NCBI GenBank assembly: GCA_023401925.1 | Contig: JAEXDA010000019.1 | Coordinates: 62,001 to 126,000, forward strand | Direction of reading: 5' to 3' | Source: Bacillota bacterium | GTDB lineage: Bacteria > Bacillota > UBA4882 > UBA8346 | Length of the DNA: 64,000 nucleotides | Notes under the pieces: generated by a model | What the model was told of the DNA's origin: nothing | What the model saw: only the letters and a program-made list of their open reading frames with translations | Database searches by the model: none | Shown: in pieces, positions 34,921 to 44,370 of the stretch | How positions within the stretch are numbered: the first letter of the stretch is position 1 | Layout: each line of letters begins with the position of its first letter | Made by a program: the position numbers and the translations under genes

Positions 34921-35697
34921 CTATTCCCATACCTTCCATGGCGCTTGATTTTGTTGCCATAATTTCTCCAACAACTCTTTATCACGGATTGTATCCATGG
35001 GCTGCCAAAAACCGGCATGTTTATATGCCTTCAATTGAGTGTTCATCGCTAACTTTTCTAACGGCTCACGTTCAAAGGTCGTATTGTCATTATCGATAAA
35101 ATCCAGAACTTCGGGCTGTAAAACAAAAAAACCACCATTAATCCAACCTCCATCACCTTTCGGCTTTTCCTGAAAACCTAATACTTCATCGGATTCAGTC
35201 AAGTCCAGGGCGCCGAATCTCCCGGAAGGTTGTACAGAAGTAACCGTAGCCAGTTTGCCATGGTTTCTATGATACTCAACAAGATTATTGATATTGACAT
35301 CACTTACACCATCACCATAAGTCATAATAAAGGGGTCATTACCTATGTACTCCTTTACCCGCTTGATCCGACCACCTGTCATAGTATTTAACCCCGTATC
35401 AACCAATGTAACTTTCCAGGGTTCCGCATGATGATTGTGGACAACCTGCTGGTTGGATACACTGAAGTCAAAAGTAATGTCGGCTTCATGTAAAAAATAA
35501 TGTGCAAAATATTCTTTTATCAAATATCCTTTATATCCTAAACATATAACAAATTCATTATATCCATAGTGAGAATAAATTTTCATAATATGCCATAGGA
35601 TTGGCTTTCCACCAATCTCCACCATGGGCTTCGGCTTTAAATGGGATTCTTCACTTATCCGAGTGCCAAAACCTCCAGCCAATAATACTACTTTCAT
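34921..35697 (-). CDS. rfbF: Glucose-1-phosphate cytidylyltransferase
   Basis: A nucleotidyltransferase of 258 residues making CDP-glucose from glucose 1-phosphate and CTP. The N-terminal LLAGGFGTRISEESHLKPKP is the CDP-specific signature, followed by MVEIGGKPILWHIMKIYSHYG and MTYGDGVSDVN. First gene of the operon rfbF-rfbG-epimerase-reductase-flavoprotein. The upstream gap is AT-rich and contains a dead gene. Confidence 0.96.
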   Translation of the reverse strand: MKVVLLAGGFGTRISEESHLKPKPMVEIGGKPILWHIMKIYSHYGYNEFVICLGYKGYLIKEYFAHYFLHEADITFDFSVSNQQVVHNHHAEPWKVTLVDTGLNTMTGGRIKRVKEYIGNDPFIMTYGDGVSDVNINNLVEYHRNHGKLATVTSVQPSGRFGALDLTESDEVLGFQEKPKGDGGWINGGFFVLQPEVLDFIDNDNTTFEREPLEKLAMNTQLKAYKHAGFWQPMDTIRDKELLEKLWQQNQAPWKVWE

Positions 35698-35951
35698 TTT
35701 AATATTGTCCCCCTAATAAAAAAGTTAGTCTACCTTATAAAGCCACTCAATATAGTGTAAAATTTATAATTATTCTTAATGCCAGTCTATTAATTTTTGC
35801 TGAATACTTTTTTTAATACATCATAAATAAAAATCAACATGCTAACATACAATTGAATGTACTTTACTGAAATTAAGTTAATCTGATATTTTGCAGTATG
35901 GAGTCTGCTTATTTGAAAAAAAATCATGTAATTGAAAAGAAACTGGGAATA

Positions 35952-36396
35952 TTATATCATAAAATCTTCTATTCCAGATTGTTTTTTAATAAGCAGTTTT
36001 TTCGAAATTTGAAAATAAAGCTTTAAGGGAATCCGGATTAAACATTTAAGCATGGTGCATAGAGCTTCAAGCATATAAATTTGACCAAATGCCCAGAAAA
36101 AGTACGAAATTCTTGTCTTCCCTTTGAAACGAAATTTCGAAAAGATAATCGCTGGGTCCAATTAACCTAAATTTTTCTATGGGATCTTTTGAAGCCAAAG
36201 TATGCTGGGAAGTTTGAATCCACCGGAATGGAAACTTCGTTAAACTCGTTAATATGACATTAGGGGACATAAAAGTCTCTAGTACATGTAGAAATTTGAT
36301 CAAGATATTTTTAACAGATACATTTTTTACAATACTTATAACACTACAAATAATCTGAGATATATTGGGATATCCTAATGACAAACAGGGAAACAC
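35952..36396 (-). pseudogene. Decayed coding remnant, unidentified
   Basis: Two overlapping minus-strand frames, the second taking over near 36130-36160, read like one protein: HTLASKDPIEKFRLIG followed by FSKFRFKGKTRISYFF and a hydrophobic, basic tail to 35952. It looks like the C-terminal part of a membrane-associated glycosyltransferase, but I cannot name it. The rest of the 35698-36542 gap is AT-rich with no other gene seen. Confidence 0.3.
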
Positions 36397-36542
36397 CGAG
36401 ATTGTTGCTTTTTGGTATGCAGGTGGTGGCTAGTTATAACATACGTGTAATTATATTAGGAGATCATAATAGTTATTTAAATCGTTATGTAAATTTAAAG
36501 GGATTCTCTATTGCTTGTTGAATTTAATATTTGGGTGATGTT

Positions 36543-37244
36543 ATGGATAATTTAAAAATATTTTATGAAATTTCAAAGTATGATGCATTTTTATGTGAAG
36601 TAGCACAAAAAATATATGCTAGAAATAAAATCCCTAGATTTATTTTAAAAAAATCTCAACATAAGTATGGAAGACGCGATAATTTAGCACGATATTATTG
36701 CCATAAATATTTAAATATTGCTGTTGGTAAGTATAGTTATGGATATGAACAACTATGTCATCGAAATTCACCATTAGCATCCATTGGAGCGTTTTGCTCA
36801 ATTGCAGCAGACGTAAAATTAGCTATAGGCCAACATCCAACTAATTATATCTCTACAAGCCCAGCATTATTTTTAAAAAGTTTTGGCATTTGTCCGAAGG
36901 ATAAAACAGATGTAAACGACATCTTTAATAGTAAAAAAAATGGTAAGATTACTATAGGCCATGATGTATGGATAGGAAGAAATGTAGTTATCTTACCTGC
37001 AGTTACTATAGGAAATGGTGTAGTTATTGGCGCTGGTGCTGTTGTTACTAAAGATATACCTGATTATGCGGTGGTTGTTGGTGTTCCGGCAAAAGTCCTG
37101 CGTTATAGATTTGCTCCGGATGAGATAGATATTTTACAAAAATTGGCGTGGTGGGATTGGGCTGACGATGAAATACTGCATAAAATTGATAGTTTTTTTA
37201 ATGTGAATGATTTTTTAGGACTGCAAAGGACTCAAAATTCTTAG
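36543..37244 (+). CDS. Left-handed beta-helix acetyltransferase (CatB/VatD type)
   Basis: A trimeric acyltransferase of 233 residues. Hexapeptide repeats run through ITIGHDVWIGRNVVILPAVT and IGNGVVIGAGAVVTKDIPD, ending in AVVVGVPAKVLRYRF, the standard C-terminus. It probably O-acetylates a sugar in the surface glycan using acetyl-CoA. ATG 36543 has GGGTG before it; a TTG four codons earlier is less likely. It is AT-rich relative to the flanks and is an isolated plus-strand gene in the polysaccharide locus. Confidence 0.88.
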   Translation: MDNLKIFYEISKYDAFLCEVAQKIYARNKIPRFILKKSQHKYGRRDNLARYYCHKYLNIAVGKYSYGYEQLCHRNSPLASIGAFCSIAADVKLAIGQHPTNYISTSPALFLKSFGICPKDKTDVNDIFNSKKNGKITIGHDVWIGRNVVILPAVTIGNGVVIGAGAVVTKDIPDYAVVVGVPAKVLRYRFAPDEIDILQKLAWWDWADDEILHKIDSFFNVNDFLGLQRTQNS

Positions 37245-37475
37245 GATGAATCATTAATTTATATATCGTACCTTCTTAAACCATTTGCTGTGCTGTAATA
37301 CTTAAATAAACTTATAAACAAGTTCATCAAATAATTTCTCTGATTACTTTAGCCAGTCTTCAATACTGCATCTATAAGGTAATAGTAGCTATAAAGAGCC
37401 AGAGTTGGCGGAATCCATTTTTCGTTAGGTTAATTTAGTTATTGCAGATGTTGCGCATAGTTTATAAACTAGTTA

Positions 37476-38345
37476 TTAAATAAACAAATCCTCCAACCGT
37501 TCGGTTGCTTTCGCAAAAGAAAACTTTTCTTCCACTATCTTTCTCCTCTCTCTCCCATTACTTCTCTTTTTCCACAATTCATCATTCGGATCACCTTATC
37601 GGCGATATCTTCCGAGTTTTCACTCTAGGCCAAATATCCGGTTTCTCCATCAACGATGATCTCGAAAATATTGCTTACATCAATGCTAACCACCGGTTTC
37701 CCTACAGCCATGGCTTCAGCAATTACAAAACCAAAGCCTTCCCAGAGCGCCGTATGCAATAAAAAATCCATCTGTTTCATAATGTCATAAATATACGTTC
37801 TAAAGCCTGTTAAAATATACAATCCTCCAAACCCAACTCTTTCACCTGGGCTTTTATTTCACTCTCCAACCCGCCTCCACCAACAATGGTTACCTTAAAA
37901 CCCTTAATCCCTTTATCAACCATACATTTAACCGTCTCTATCAGGTACCGATGACCTTTTTGCCTTAAAAGCCTTCCGACATTGGCAATTAAAATTTCCT
38001 CCGGTTTAATGCCGAATTCCTCTCGAATATTTATCCCCGGTTTCACGATTTCGGCTTTGATTTCATCCAATTTGATTCCATTGTATATAACCTTAATCTT
38101 CGCTTCATCCAACCAATCCGAAGTGTTTACTAAAATCGTCTCCTTCGTCGCCTGGGAGTTAGCGATGATGCCGGTTAAACAATCCCGGAAATAGAATTTA
38201 GTATAAATTCGATTTTTTATGGGAAGAGCGCTTCCTCTTCGAAAAATAATTTTATCCACTTTTGCCAACTTTCCCGCTAATGCTCCAAAATTTAAATCCT
38301 GGGTGAGATTCAAAAATAAGATATTGATTTTTTCCTTGCGCAAAT
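37476..38345 (-). pseudogene. GT4 glycosyltransferase, decayed duplicate copy
   Basis: This is a diverged copy of the intact gene at 41041-42162: shared stretches include NSQATKETILVNTS, EEFGI and DFLLHTALWEGFGFVIAEAM. The first 80 residues are missing, a frame break lies near 37815, and a Gln codon has become TAG (at GYLA, near 37625). The last part to the stop at 37476 (ERLEDLFI) is still recognisable. Confidence 0.92.
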
Positions 38346-38394
38346 AATTCCTAAAAGAAAAGATCCAGCACTTTTTTATTACTCAGTAATGCCC

Positions 38395-38879
38395 CCAGCT
38401 GAAAGCGCACTTCACTTTTAATTGCCGAAATGATAATATTGCCGTCGGGATACCCATATCGGTAATTCCGGTTGTAGCCATTCATATAGTAGTGGTTATA
38501 ACCTCAATAAGTCACTTGAGCCCCACTTTGTTCTTGAGCGGATACCAAATTCTCCAAACATTCCGGAAGCCAAAAATCATCCCCATCCAGGAAGACGATC
38601 ATACTCCCCTTGGCATGACTCAAACCGGTGTTCCTGGCTACCGCAGAGCCTTGGTTTGGTTGGGTATGGATATGGATACGCGGATCATCCCCAGCCGCTT
38701 TCCGGGCCAGTTCCAAAGTATTATCCGTAGATCCGTCATTCACCACAATCAGTTCCCAGTTTCCGTAGGTTTGATTGAATACCGACTTTATACAAGCTTC
38801 AATGTATAGGGTCCACATTATATGCAGGAATAACAACGGACACCAATTCGCTCAAATTTAGAACCTTCGCCTCATTCAA
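38395..38879 (-). pseudogene. GT2 glycosyltransferase, decayed duplicate copy
   Basis: A diverged copy of 42209-43183. It keeps LSELVSVVIPAYN, a frame break just after it, then IKSVFNQTYGNWELIVVNDG and FLDGDDFWLPECLE. A Cys codon has become TGA near 38516. The segment after about GAL is joined directly to the GT4 copy by a deletion of roughly 0.8 kb relative to the intact locus. The ribosome site GGAGG of the intact copy is GAAGG here. Confidence 0.9.
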
Positions 38880-39215
38880 ATATTTTTACCTTCATAATCC
38901 AGCCATAAACCTAGCTCATTACATTTAATTTATTTTTTCCCATTTTTTAAAAAATCCTGCAAAATTCAAAAGTAACTAACAATACTATATTTCTAATAAT
39001 ATTTTTATATAATGAATATATTTCTCTGTTTATTTGGTTATTGTTTAATTACAAACATTTTTTAAAACTAACGGGCATGCCAAAACAGCCCCATTAGCAT
39101 TCGTGCTCACCTTGTTCGGGGCCATAAAAATAAAGCCGTAGATTGAAAAAAGAGGACAACACGCAGATTCTTTAAAATGCAATATAACAGACTATATTCT
39201 CTATGATTATCACTC

Positions 39216-39389
39216 TTGAATATCATTAATCAGGTGGATCATCTTTATCATACACAATTATGTAAAAAACGAAATACAGCTTGCAGAACTCACCAGCAAA
39301 GAGCAAGGTACACCCGCCGACATGACGATGAAGCTCATTTTTTTGATGGAGCTCTAAAAAAGATACTTGAAGCTGAAATGGACGAACAT
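39216..39389 (+). mobile_element. IS256-family transposase remnant, left part
   Basis: The frame ends with GALKKILEAEMDEHL, the N-terminal signature of IS256 (mutator) transposases, after degraded upstream sequence. The gene is interrupted by an IS5-family element and continues at 40611. Confidence 0.8.
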
Positions 39390-39393
39390 CTAA

Positions 39394-40606
39394 GGAATCA
39401 CTGATTTAATCGCAACTTTTCAAAGCTTTTCCTGGAACAAAACTGCGAGATATCGTATAATTACGGTAACAAAAACAAGGGGAAATCCATGAAACAGCAA
39501 ACTTTCAGCGATATGGAATACGCAAACAGACGGCGTCAAACCAAGCGAGAAAACTTTTTAAACTCAATGAACACGATTATCCCGTGGACAAAATGGGTTG
39601 AGATGATTCGGCCCCATTACCCCAAGGGAGACCGTGGCCGCAAACCGCGGGAAATAGAGACAATGTTACGTATGTACCTATTGCAGAACTGGTTCAATCT
39701 ATCCGATGAAGGCACCGAAGATGCCATCTATGATAGTTACGCCATACGCACTTTTATGGGACTCGACTTTTTGAAAGAACAAGCGCCCGATGCCACCACG
39801 TTACTGCATTTTCGCCATTTAATTGAAGATAGCGGTATTGCCAAACTCATATTTGACGACGTGCGAGACAGGCTTGATCAAGCAGGTCTACTCATGCATG
39901 GCGGTACGGTAGTGGATGCAACCATTGTAGCTGCCCCAAGTTCCACAAAAAACCAAAGCAGCCAACGCGACCCGGAAATGCACCAAACCAAAAAAGGAAA
40001 CGAGTGGCACTTTGGAATGAAAATTCATTCCGGTGTGGACGCAGGCAGCGGCTATGTCCACACCATAACGGCAACTTCAGCCAACGAGCACGATATCACT
40101 GAGACAGCAAAGCTGGTCCGGAAAGAAGACGCAGTAGTTTATGGCGATTCCGGCTATCTTGGGATTGAAAAACGTAAAGATATCAAGTCCGACAATAATC
40201 TTCGGCAGATAGACTTTCGTATCAACAAACGGCCTTCTCAAAATAAGATCACCGCGCATTACAAGGGTACCAACTGGGACAGACAGATGGAAAACCGCAA
40301 GTCATCGACCCGTTGCAAAGTGGAGCACCCTTTCTTAATCGTCAAGCGGCAATTCGGTTATTCTAAAGTAGCCTATCGCGGAATAACCAAGAATTTGAAC
40401 CGGTTCTTCATGCTATTTGCCAGCGCCAATCTGGTGATGTGTATCCGGCCGGCAGACAAAAAGAATTTTGCAGGGCATAACTATGCCCTTTTCCGGGGGA
40501 ATACCCTGGAAACAAGTTGAAAATGGTTAATATTCGGTCTCAAATGTTTCAAAAGCATGAGATTTAAGCACGGAGACCGCTGTATGGTCAATTAATCAGT
40601 GGTTCC
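39394..40606 (+). mobile_element. IS5-family insertion sequence, complete
   Basis: A 1213-bp element with inverted ends GGAATCACTGATTTAAT (39394-39410) and, reversed, GGAACCACTGATTAAT (40606-40591). CTAA is duplicated on both sides (39390-39393 and 40607-40610), matching the YTAR target of the IS5 subgroup. It carries one intact transposase and lies inside an IS256-family remnant. Confidence 0.9.
39489..40520 (+). CDS. IS5-family (IS5 subgroup) transposase
   Basis: A DDE transposase of 343 residues. The N-terminal DNA-binding part (MEYANRRRQTKRENFL) is followed by the catalytic core with Asp in GTVVDATIVAAPSS, Asp in VYGDSGYLG and Glu in CKVEHPFLIVKRQFGY, and by the diagnostic DPEMHQTKKGNEWHFGMK. 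Both terminal repeats and the target duplication are present, so it is probably active. AAGGGGAAATCC precedes the ATG. Confidence 0.96.
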   Translation: MKQQTFSDMEYANRRRQTKRENFLNSMNTIIPWTKWVEMIRPHYPKGDRGRKPREIETMLRMYLLQNWFNLSDEGTEDAIYDSYAIRTFMGLDFLKEQAPDATTLLHFRHLIEDSGIAKLIFDDVRDRLDQAGLLMHGGTVVDATIVAAPSSTKNQSSQRDPEMHQTKKGNEWHFGMKIHSGVDAGSGYVHTITATSANEHDITETAKLVRKEDAVVYGDSGYLGIEKRKDIKSDNNLRQIDFRINKRPSQNKITAHYKGTNWDRQMENRKSSTRCKVEHPFLIVKRQFGYSKVAYRGITKNLNRFFMLFASANLVMCIRPADKKNFAGHNYALFRGNTLETS

Positions 40607-40610
40607 CTAA

Positions 40611-40720
40611 GTCCCGAACAGTACAAGATAATTGGGGAAAACGGCGGCAACAGCTGGAACGGATACGGTAAAAAGACCGCCAAAAGCGAATGAGGAGAAA
40701 GCGAAATAAGCGTTCCACTG
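40611..40720 (+). mobile_element. IS256-family transposase remnant, right part
   Basis: Joined to the left part across the insertion, the reading continues LSPEQYKIIGENGGNSWNGYGKKTAKSE, a stop, then GESEISVP. This is the NSRNGYxxKTxKxxxGExEIxVPRDR region of IS256 transposases. The remaining three quarters are missing. Confidence 0.8.
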
Positions 40721-41040
40721 ATATTTTTGGAGTACCGGCCGCAAGGGAGAATAACCGTTTCTCGATCCGAAGGCGCCCCCTCCGAACCTTCTGGGTTTAC
40801 CGCTTGCTTTTCCATTGTGGCAAAAAAATGGCGGCCCAATAGGAAATCCGCCATCCTGCTAAACCTGATGCGCCGCTTGGGTCGCTCCCAGCGTTGCTCT
40901 ATCCTGCGTAAGAAAAAAAGCAATATCAGTATGTTGAATATATGGTTAGATGATTCCATTTAAACAAATCGTGATACCCTCCCCCGATACAGAAGATATT
41001 TGTGTTGCCTGTCCACAACGTCATCATGTTCAAAAAAGCA
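40721..41040. other. Region without recognised genes beside the IS remnants
   Basis: Open frames exist on both strands, but none resembles a known protein or has a good ribosome site. It joins the IS256 remnant to the end of the intact GT4 gene and may hold further IS debris. Confidence 0.4.
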
Positions 41041-42162
41041 TTAATGATTTACAAGATACAAATTCTCCAATTGATCGGTTACTTTTTCAAAAGCAAATTT
41101 TTCTTCCACTATTTTTTTACCTTTTTCTCCCATCTTTTCTCTTTTATCCTTATCAGTATTTATCATCCTAATCACTTGATCAGCTATGTCATCTGGATTT
41201 TTACTCTGTGCCAAATATCCTGTTTCCCCATCAATGACCATATCGGAGATGCTGCTTACATTGGTACAAACCACTGGTTTTCCCACAGCCATAGCTTCGG
41301 CAATTACAAAACCAAAACCCTCAAAGAGAGCCGTATGTAATAAAAAATCCATTTGTTTCATCATATTATAAATATCAGTTCTAAATCCGGCAAAAATAAT
41401 ATAATCCTCTAACCCGTAATTTTTCACTTGGGTTTTTATTTCATTCTCCAGAATACCTTTTCCAACAATTAATACCTTAAAGTTCTTGACCCCTCGATTT
41501 ATTAAACATCGAACCGCCTCAACCAGATATTGATGACCTTTTTCCCGAGAAATCCTTCCAATATTCGCTATTAAAATTTGATCCTTTCCAATACCAAACT
41601 CCTCTCTAACATTCGATCCAGATTGGACGATGGCGGCTTTAATTTCGTCCAATTTAATACCATCGTATACAATCTTTATTTTAACTTCATCTAACCACTC
41701 GGAAGTGTTGACTAAAATCGTCTCCTTAGTAGCCTGAGAGTTGGCGAGGATGCCGGTTACACAATCCCTCAATAATAATTTGGTATAAAATCGATTTTTA
41801 ATGGGATTTGCGCTTCCTCTTATAAATATAATCTTGTTCACCTTTGCAAATTTCCCCGCTACGCCTCCGAACTTTAAATCCTGGGAGAGATTTACAAACA
41901 AGATGTTGATTTTTTCCTTGCGCAAATAAAGTGTAAAAGAAATGAGCTTAAATGGATTAAAAGCAGAAATAGTGTTTTTTAGTGAAACCGCTTTAATCTT
42001 TAATCCTGCTTCTTGAGATCTTTGATATAACTCACTCCTGGGCTTAGCGCCTATCACAACTTCATAACCCCGCCGGTTCAATTCAAGGGCAGTATCCAAA
42101 GTCCATTTCTCCCCTCCACCCCATGGAGCAAAGGTATTTAAAAAAAATATTTTGGGTTTCAT
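41041..42162 (-). CDS. Glycosyltransferase family 4, intact copy
   Basis: A GT-B transferase of about 373 residues. The N-terminus has KIFFLNTFAPWGGGEKWTLD with the acceptor-side glycine loop. The C-terminal domain has ILIANIGRISREKGHQYLVE and LLHTALFEGFGFVIAEAM with conserved glutamates for the nucleotide sugar. The start at ATG 42162 follows GGGGAG; a longer frame runs into the preceding gene. It forms a two-gene unit with the GT2 gene 46 bp upstream. A dead copy of the pair lies at 37476-38879. Confidence 0.92.
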   Translation of the reverse strand: MKPKIFFLNTFAPWGGGEKWTLDTALELNRRGYEVVIGAKPRSELYQRSQEAGLKIKAVSLKNTISAFNPFKLISFTLYLRKEKINILFVNLSQDLKFGGVAGKFAKVNKIIFIRGSANPIKNRFYTKLLLRDCVTGILANSQATKETILVNTSEWLDEVKIKIVYDGIKLDEIKAAIVQSGSNVREEFGIGKDQILIANIGRISREKGHQYLVEAVRCLINRGVKNFKVLIVGKGILENEIKTQVKNYGLEDYIIFAGFRTDIYNMMKQMDFLLHTALFEGFGFVIAEAMAVGKPVVCTNVSSISDMVIDGETGYLAQSKNPDDIADQVIRMINTDKDKREKMGEKGKKIVEEKFAFEKVTDQLENLYLVNH

Positions 42163-42208
42163 TATTATTTTCTCCCCGGTTTCATCTAATTTAATAAATT
42201 TAAATGCT

Positions 42209-43183
42209 TCACATATATTTGGCAAGCTTCCAAAAAAACCTATTTTTTGAAAGCACGATTTGATGTTTGATTCGGTCTAAAAGACCCAATTGATTCTTTT
42301 TTAATTTTTCCAGGGTCTTTGCGTAATAATGATCTTCTAAGGTTCTCTCAATGATTCCTAGCGCTTCTTGATAATGGTTTGTTTTAACTACATGCCAGAA
42401 AAATTTACTTAACAATTTGCCAAGCCGGATATCCATTCCCGATTGAATAATCGTTAAATCCGGAGATACCTGATAATGATCGGCAATAAATTCTGCAGCA
42501 CGCCGCACTCCTTTAACTGCATGAAAATGTTTTTCCCATTTCCACTTGGAGTTGATGGCGGAACCGGGACGGACCCGGTACATCAATAAATTTTGTGGAA
42601 CCGCTTTAAATGTTGCAACTGCGGCTACTTTCAACATGAATTCCAGATCTTGTCCAATCAGACAACCTTCAGTGAATTTTAATTTATTTTTATCCAGCAC
42701 TTTTTTATCAATCAACATTGCACCGAGATGAAAGCGCACTTCACCTTTGATTGCCGGAATGATAATATTGCCGTCGGGATAGCCATAGCGGTAATTCCGG
42801 TTATAGCCGTTCATATAGTAGTGATTATAACCGCAATAAGCCACTTGAGCCCCACTTTGTTCTTGAGCGGATACCAATTTCTCCAAACATTCCGGAAGCC
42901 AAAAATCATCCCCATCCATAAAGATGATCGAACTTCCCTTGGCATAACTCAAACCGCTGTTCCTGGCCGCCGCAGAACCCTGATTCGATTGGGTATAAAT
43001 ATGGATTCGCGGATCGTCGCCGGCTGCTTTCCGGGCAATATCCAAAGTATTGTCCTTCGAACCGTCATTAACCACAATCAATTCCCAGTTCGTATAGGTT
43101 TGATTGAATACCGATTTTATACAATCTTCAATATAAGGACCCACATTATAAGCAGGAATAACAACTGACACCAATTCGCTCAA
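42209..43183 (-). CDS. Glycosyltransferase family 2, intact copy
   Basis: An inverting GT-A transferase of about 324 residues. SELVSVVIPAYNVGPYIEDC opens the nucleotide fold and the DxD-like metal motif is FMDGDDFW, with GCLIGQDLEFMLKVA as the acid-base region. GGAGG eight bases upstream favours TTG 43183; a TTG at 43207 is the alternative. Together with the following GT4 gene it likely adds two sugars to an LPS or capsule chain; donors unknown. Confidence 0.92.
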   Translation of the reverse strand: MSELVSVVIPAYNVGPYIEDCIKSVFNQTYTNWELIVVNDGSKDNTLDIARKAAGDDPRIHIYTQSNQGSAAARNSGLSYAKGSSIIFMDGDDFWLPECLEKLVSAQEQSGAQVAYCGYNHYYMNGYNRNYRYGYPDGNIIIPAIKGEVRFHLGAMLIDKKVLDKNKLKFTEGCLIGQDLEFMLKVAAVATFKAVPQNLLMYRVRPGSAINSKWKWEKHFHAVKGVRRAAEFIADHYQVSPDLTIIQSGMDIRLGKLLSKFFWHVVKTNHYQEALGIIERTLEDHYYAKTLEKLKKNQLGLLDRIKHQIVLSKNRFFWKLAKYM

Positions 43184-43434
43184 ATCCAGAACCTCCGCCT
43201 CATCCAAATATTTTTTCCTAAATATAGGCCGTAACCTTATTCTTTTAAGCTACCAATATTTCCATTTTATTTAAAAAAATCCTGCCAAATTTCAAATCTA
43301 TTATTAATCCCTAAATTAACGCTTAAAATTTTTAACGAATCCCCTTTCTTGCTATTTATTCCATTATTACAAAAACAAGGGTGCCTTTTTATAGTGATTG
43401 ATGAATAATTTCGGAACAGTCGCAGTTTGCATTC

Positions 43435-43463
43435 TTGACTCACCTTGTTCGGGGGCTTATAAT
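43435..43463 (+). promoter_or_regulatory. Strong promoter of the WaaP-like kinase gene
   Basis: TTGACT (43435-43440) and TATAAT (43458-43463) with 17-bp spacing. A diverged copy of this region lies at 39097-39130, where the -35 reads GTGCTC and the -10 reads CATAAA, so the duplicate promoter has decayed. Confidence 0.85.
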
Positions 43464-43530
43464 ATACGCATTGATGAATAATACATGGATACGATCGGAT
43501 TTGAGCCACATAGGAGAGGGGCAAACAATC

Positions 43531-44343
43531 GTGAAGTTTCCTCAGTTGGAGAATGTAGCGCAGAGATTAAAAAAAGGAGAATTCCTTTGGATAGCGGAAG
43601 ATTGGCATAATGCGGAGTTTATAAATTTTGTCAAAGAAATACCCGTTCGATTTGAAAAGGGAAATGTCATTTACAATGAGCGAAATACCTTGGTGACTTT
43701 CAGGGCTGAAGAAAATAACAGTCTCATGAACGATATTGTTATTAAAAAATTCAACATCAACACTCAATATAACCGGCTTCGATTCAAATTCATCCAATCG
43801 AAAGCAGTCCGTTCCCTGGTCATTGCAACTGCTTTAAACCAAATCGGCATTAAAACGCCTAAACCCCTTGCTGTCGTTGAAAAGAGGGGGGAAAACAATG
43901 AACTGGTTTATAGTTATTATATAACCGAATATATTCCCTATGATTGTAATCTCTTAGACATTATCAATCAAAAAGATCATCCTTATCACCATCAGATTAT
44001 CAATTTTTTACCATTTATCGCCGAAGATGTAAGAAAAATGCACGATGCCGGCATTGTTCATAATGATCTCCATGCCGGCAATGTCTTAATAAAAAACATC
44101 GACTCCAGCCCGGCGTTTTACTATATCGATCTGAACCGGGCCCGAATCAACGGTAAATTGGCTCCTAAAAAAAGAATGAAAGATCTGGCTCGTTTCGACT
44201 TTTCCCAAAACGAACAGGAGGTCTTTTTACGGCATTATGCGCCGGAAGGATATCGTGAACTATTAAATTTACTCGTCAAAATGCGCAGGAAAAGGGAGCG
44301 CGCGATCAAACGCAAAAGGAAAATAAAAAGTATTTTTAAATAG
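43531..44343 (+). CDS. LPS core heptose/Kdo kinase-like protein (WaaP family)
   Basis: A protein-kinase-like enzyme of 270 residues with the catalytic loop GIVHNDLHAGNVLI (HxDxxxxN) and the metal-binding Asp in YYIDLNRARI. The family phosphorylates Kdo or heptose of the inner core, strengthening divalent-cation bridging of the outer membrane. I chose GTG 43531 because GGAGAGGGG lies ten bases upstream and because the promoter's -10 (43458-43463) lies only ten bases before an upstream ATG at 43474. Divergent from the GT2-GT4 pair. Confidence 0.85.
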   Translation: MKFPQLENVAQRLKKGEFLWIAEDWHNAEFINFVKEIPVRFEKGNVIYNERNTLVTFRAEENNSLMNDIVIKKFNINTQYNRLRFKFIQSKAVRSLVIATALNQIGIKTPKPLAVVEKRGENNELVYSYYITEYIPYDCNLLDIINQKDHPYHHQIINFLPFIAEDVRKMHDAGIVHNDLHAGNVLIKNIDSSPAFYYIDLNRARINGKLAPKKRMKDLARFDFSQNEQEVFLRHYAPEGYRELLNLLVKMRRKRERAIKRKRKIKSIFK

Positions 44344-44370
44344 GGATTACCAATGTCCGCACAAGAAATG

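Noticed and set aside
40588..40959. A 123-residue minus-strand frame next to the IS
   Set aside because: It covers the IS5 end and the IS256 remnant on the opposite strand and looks like no known protein.
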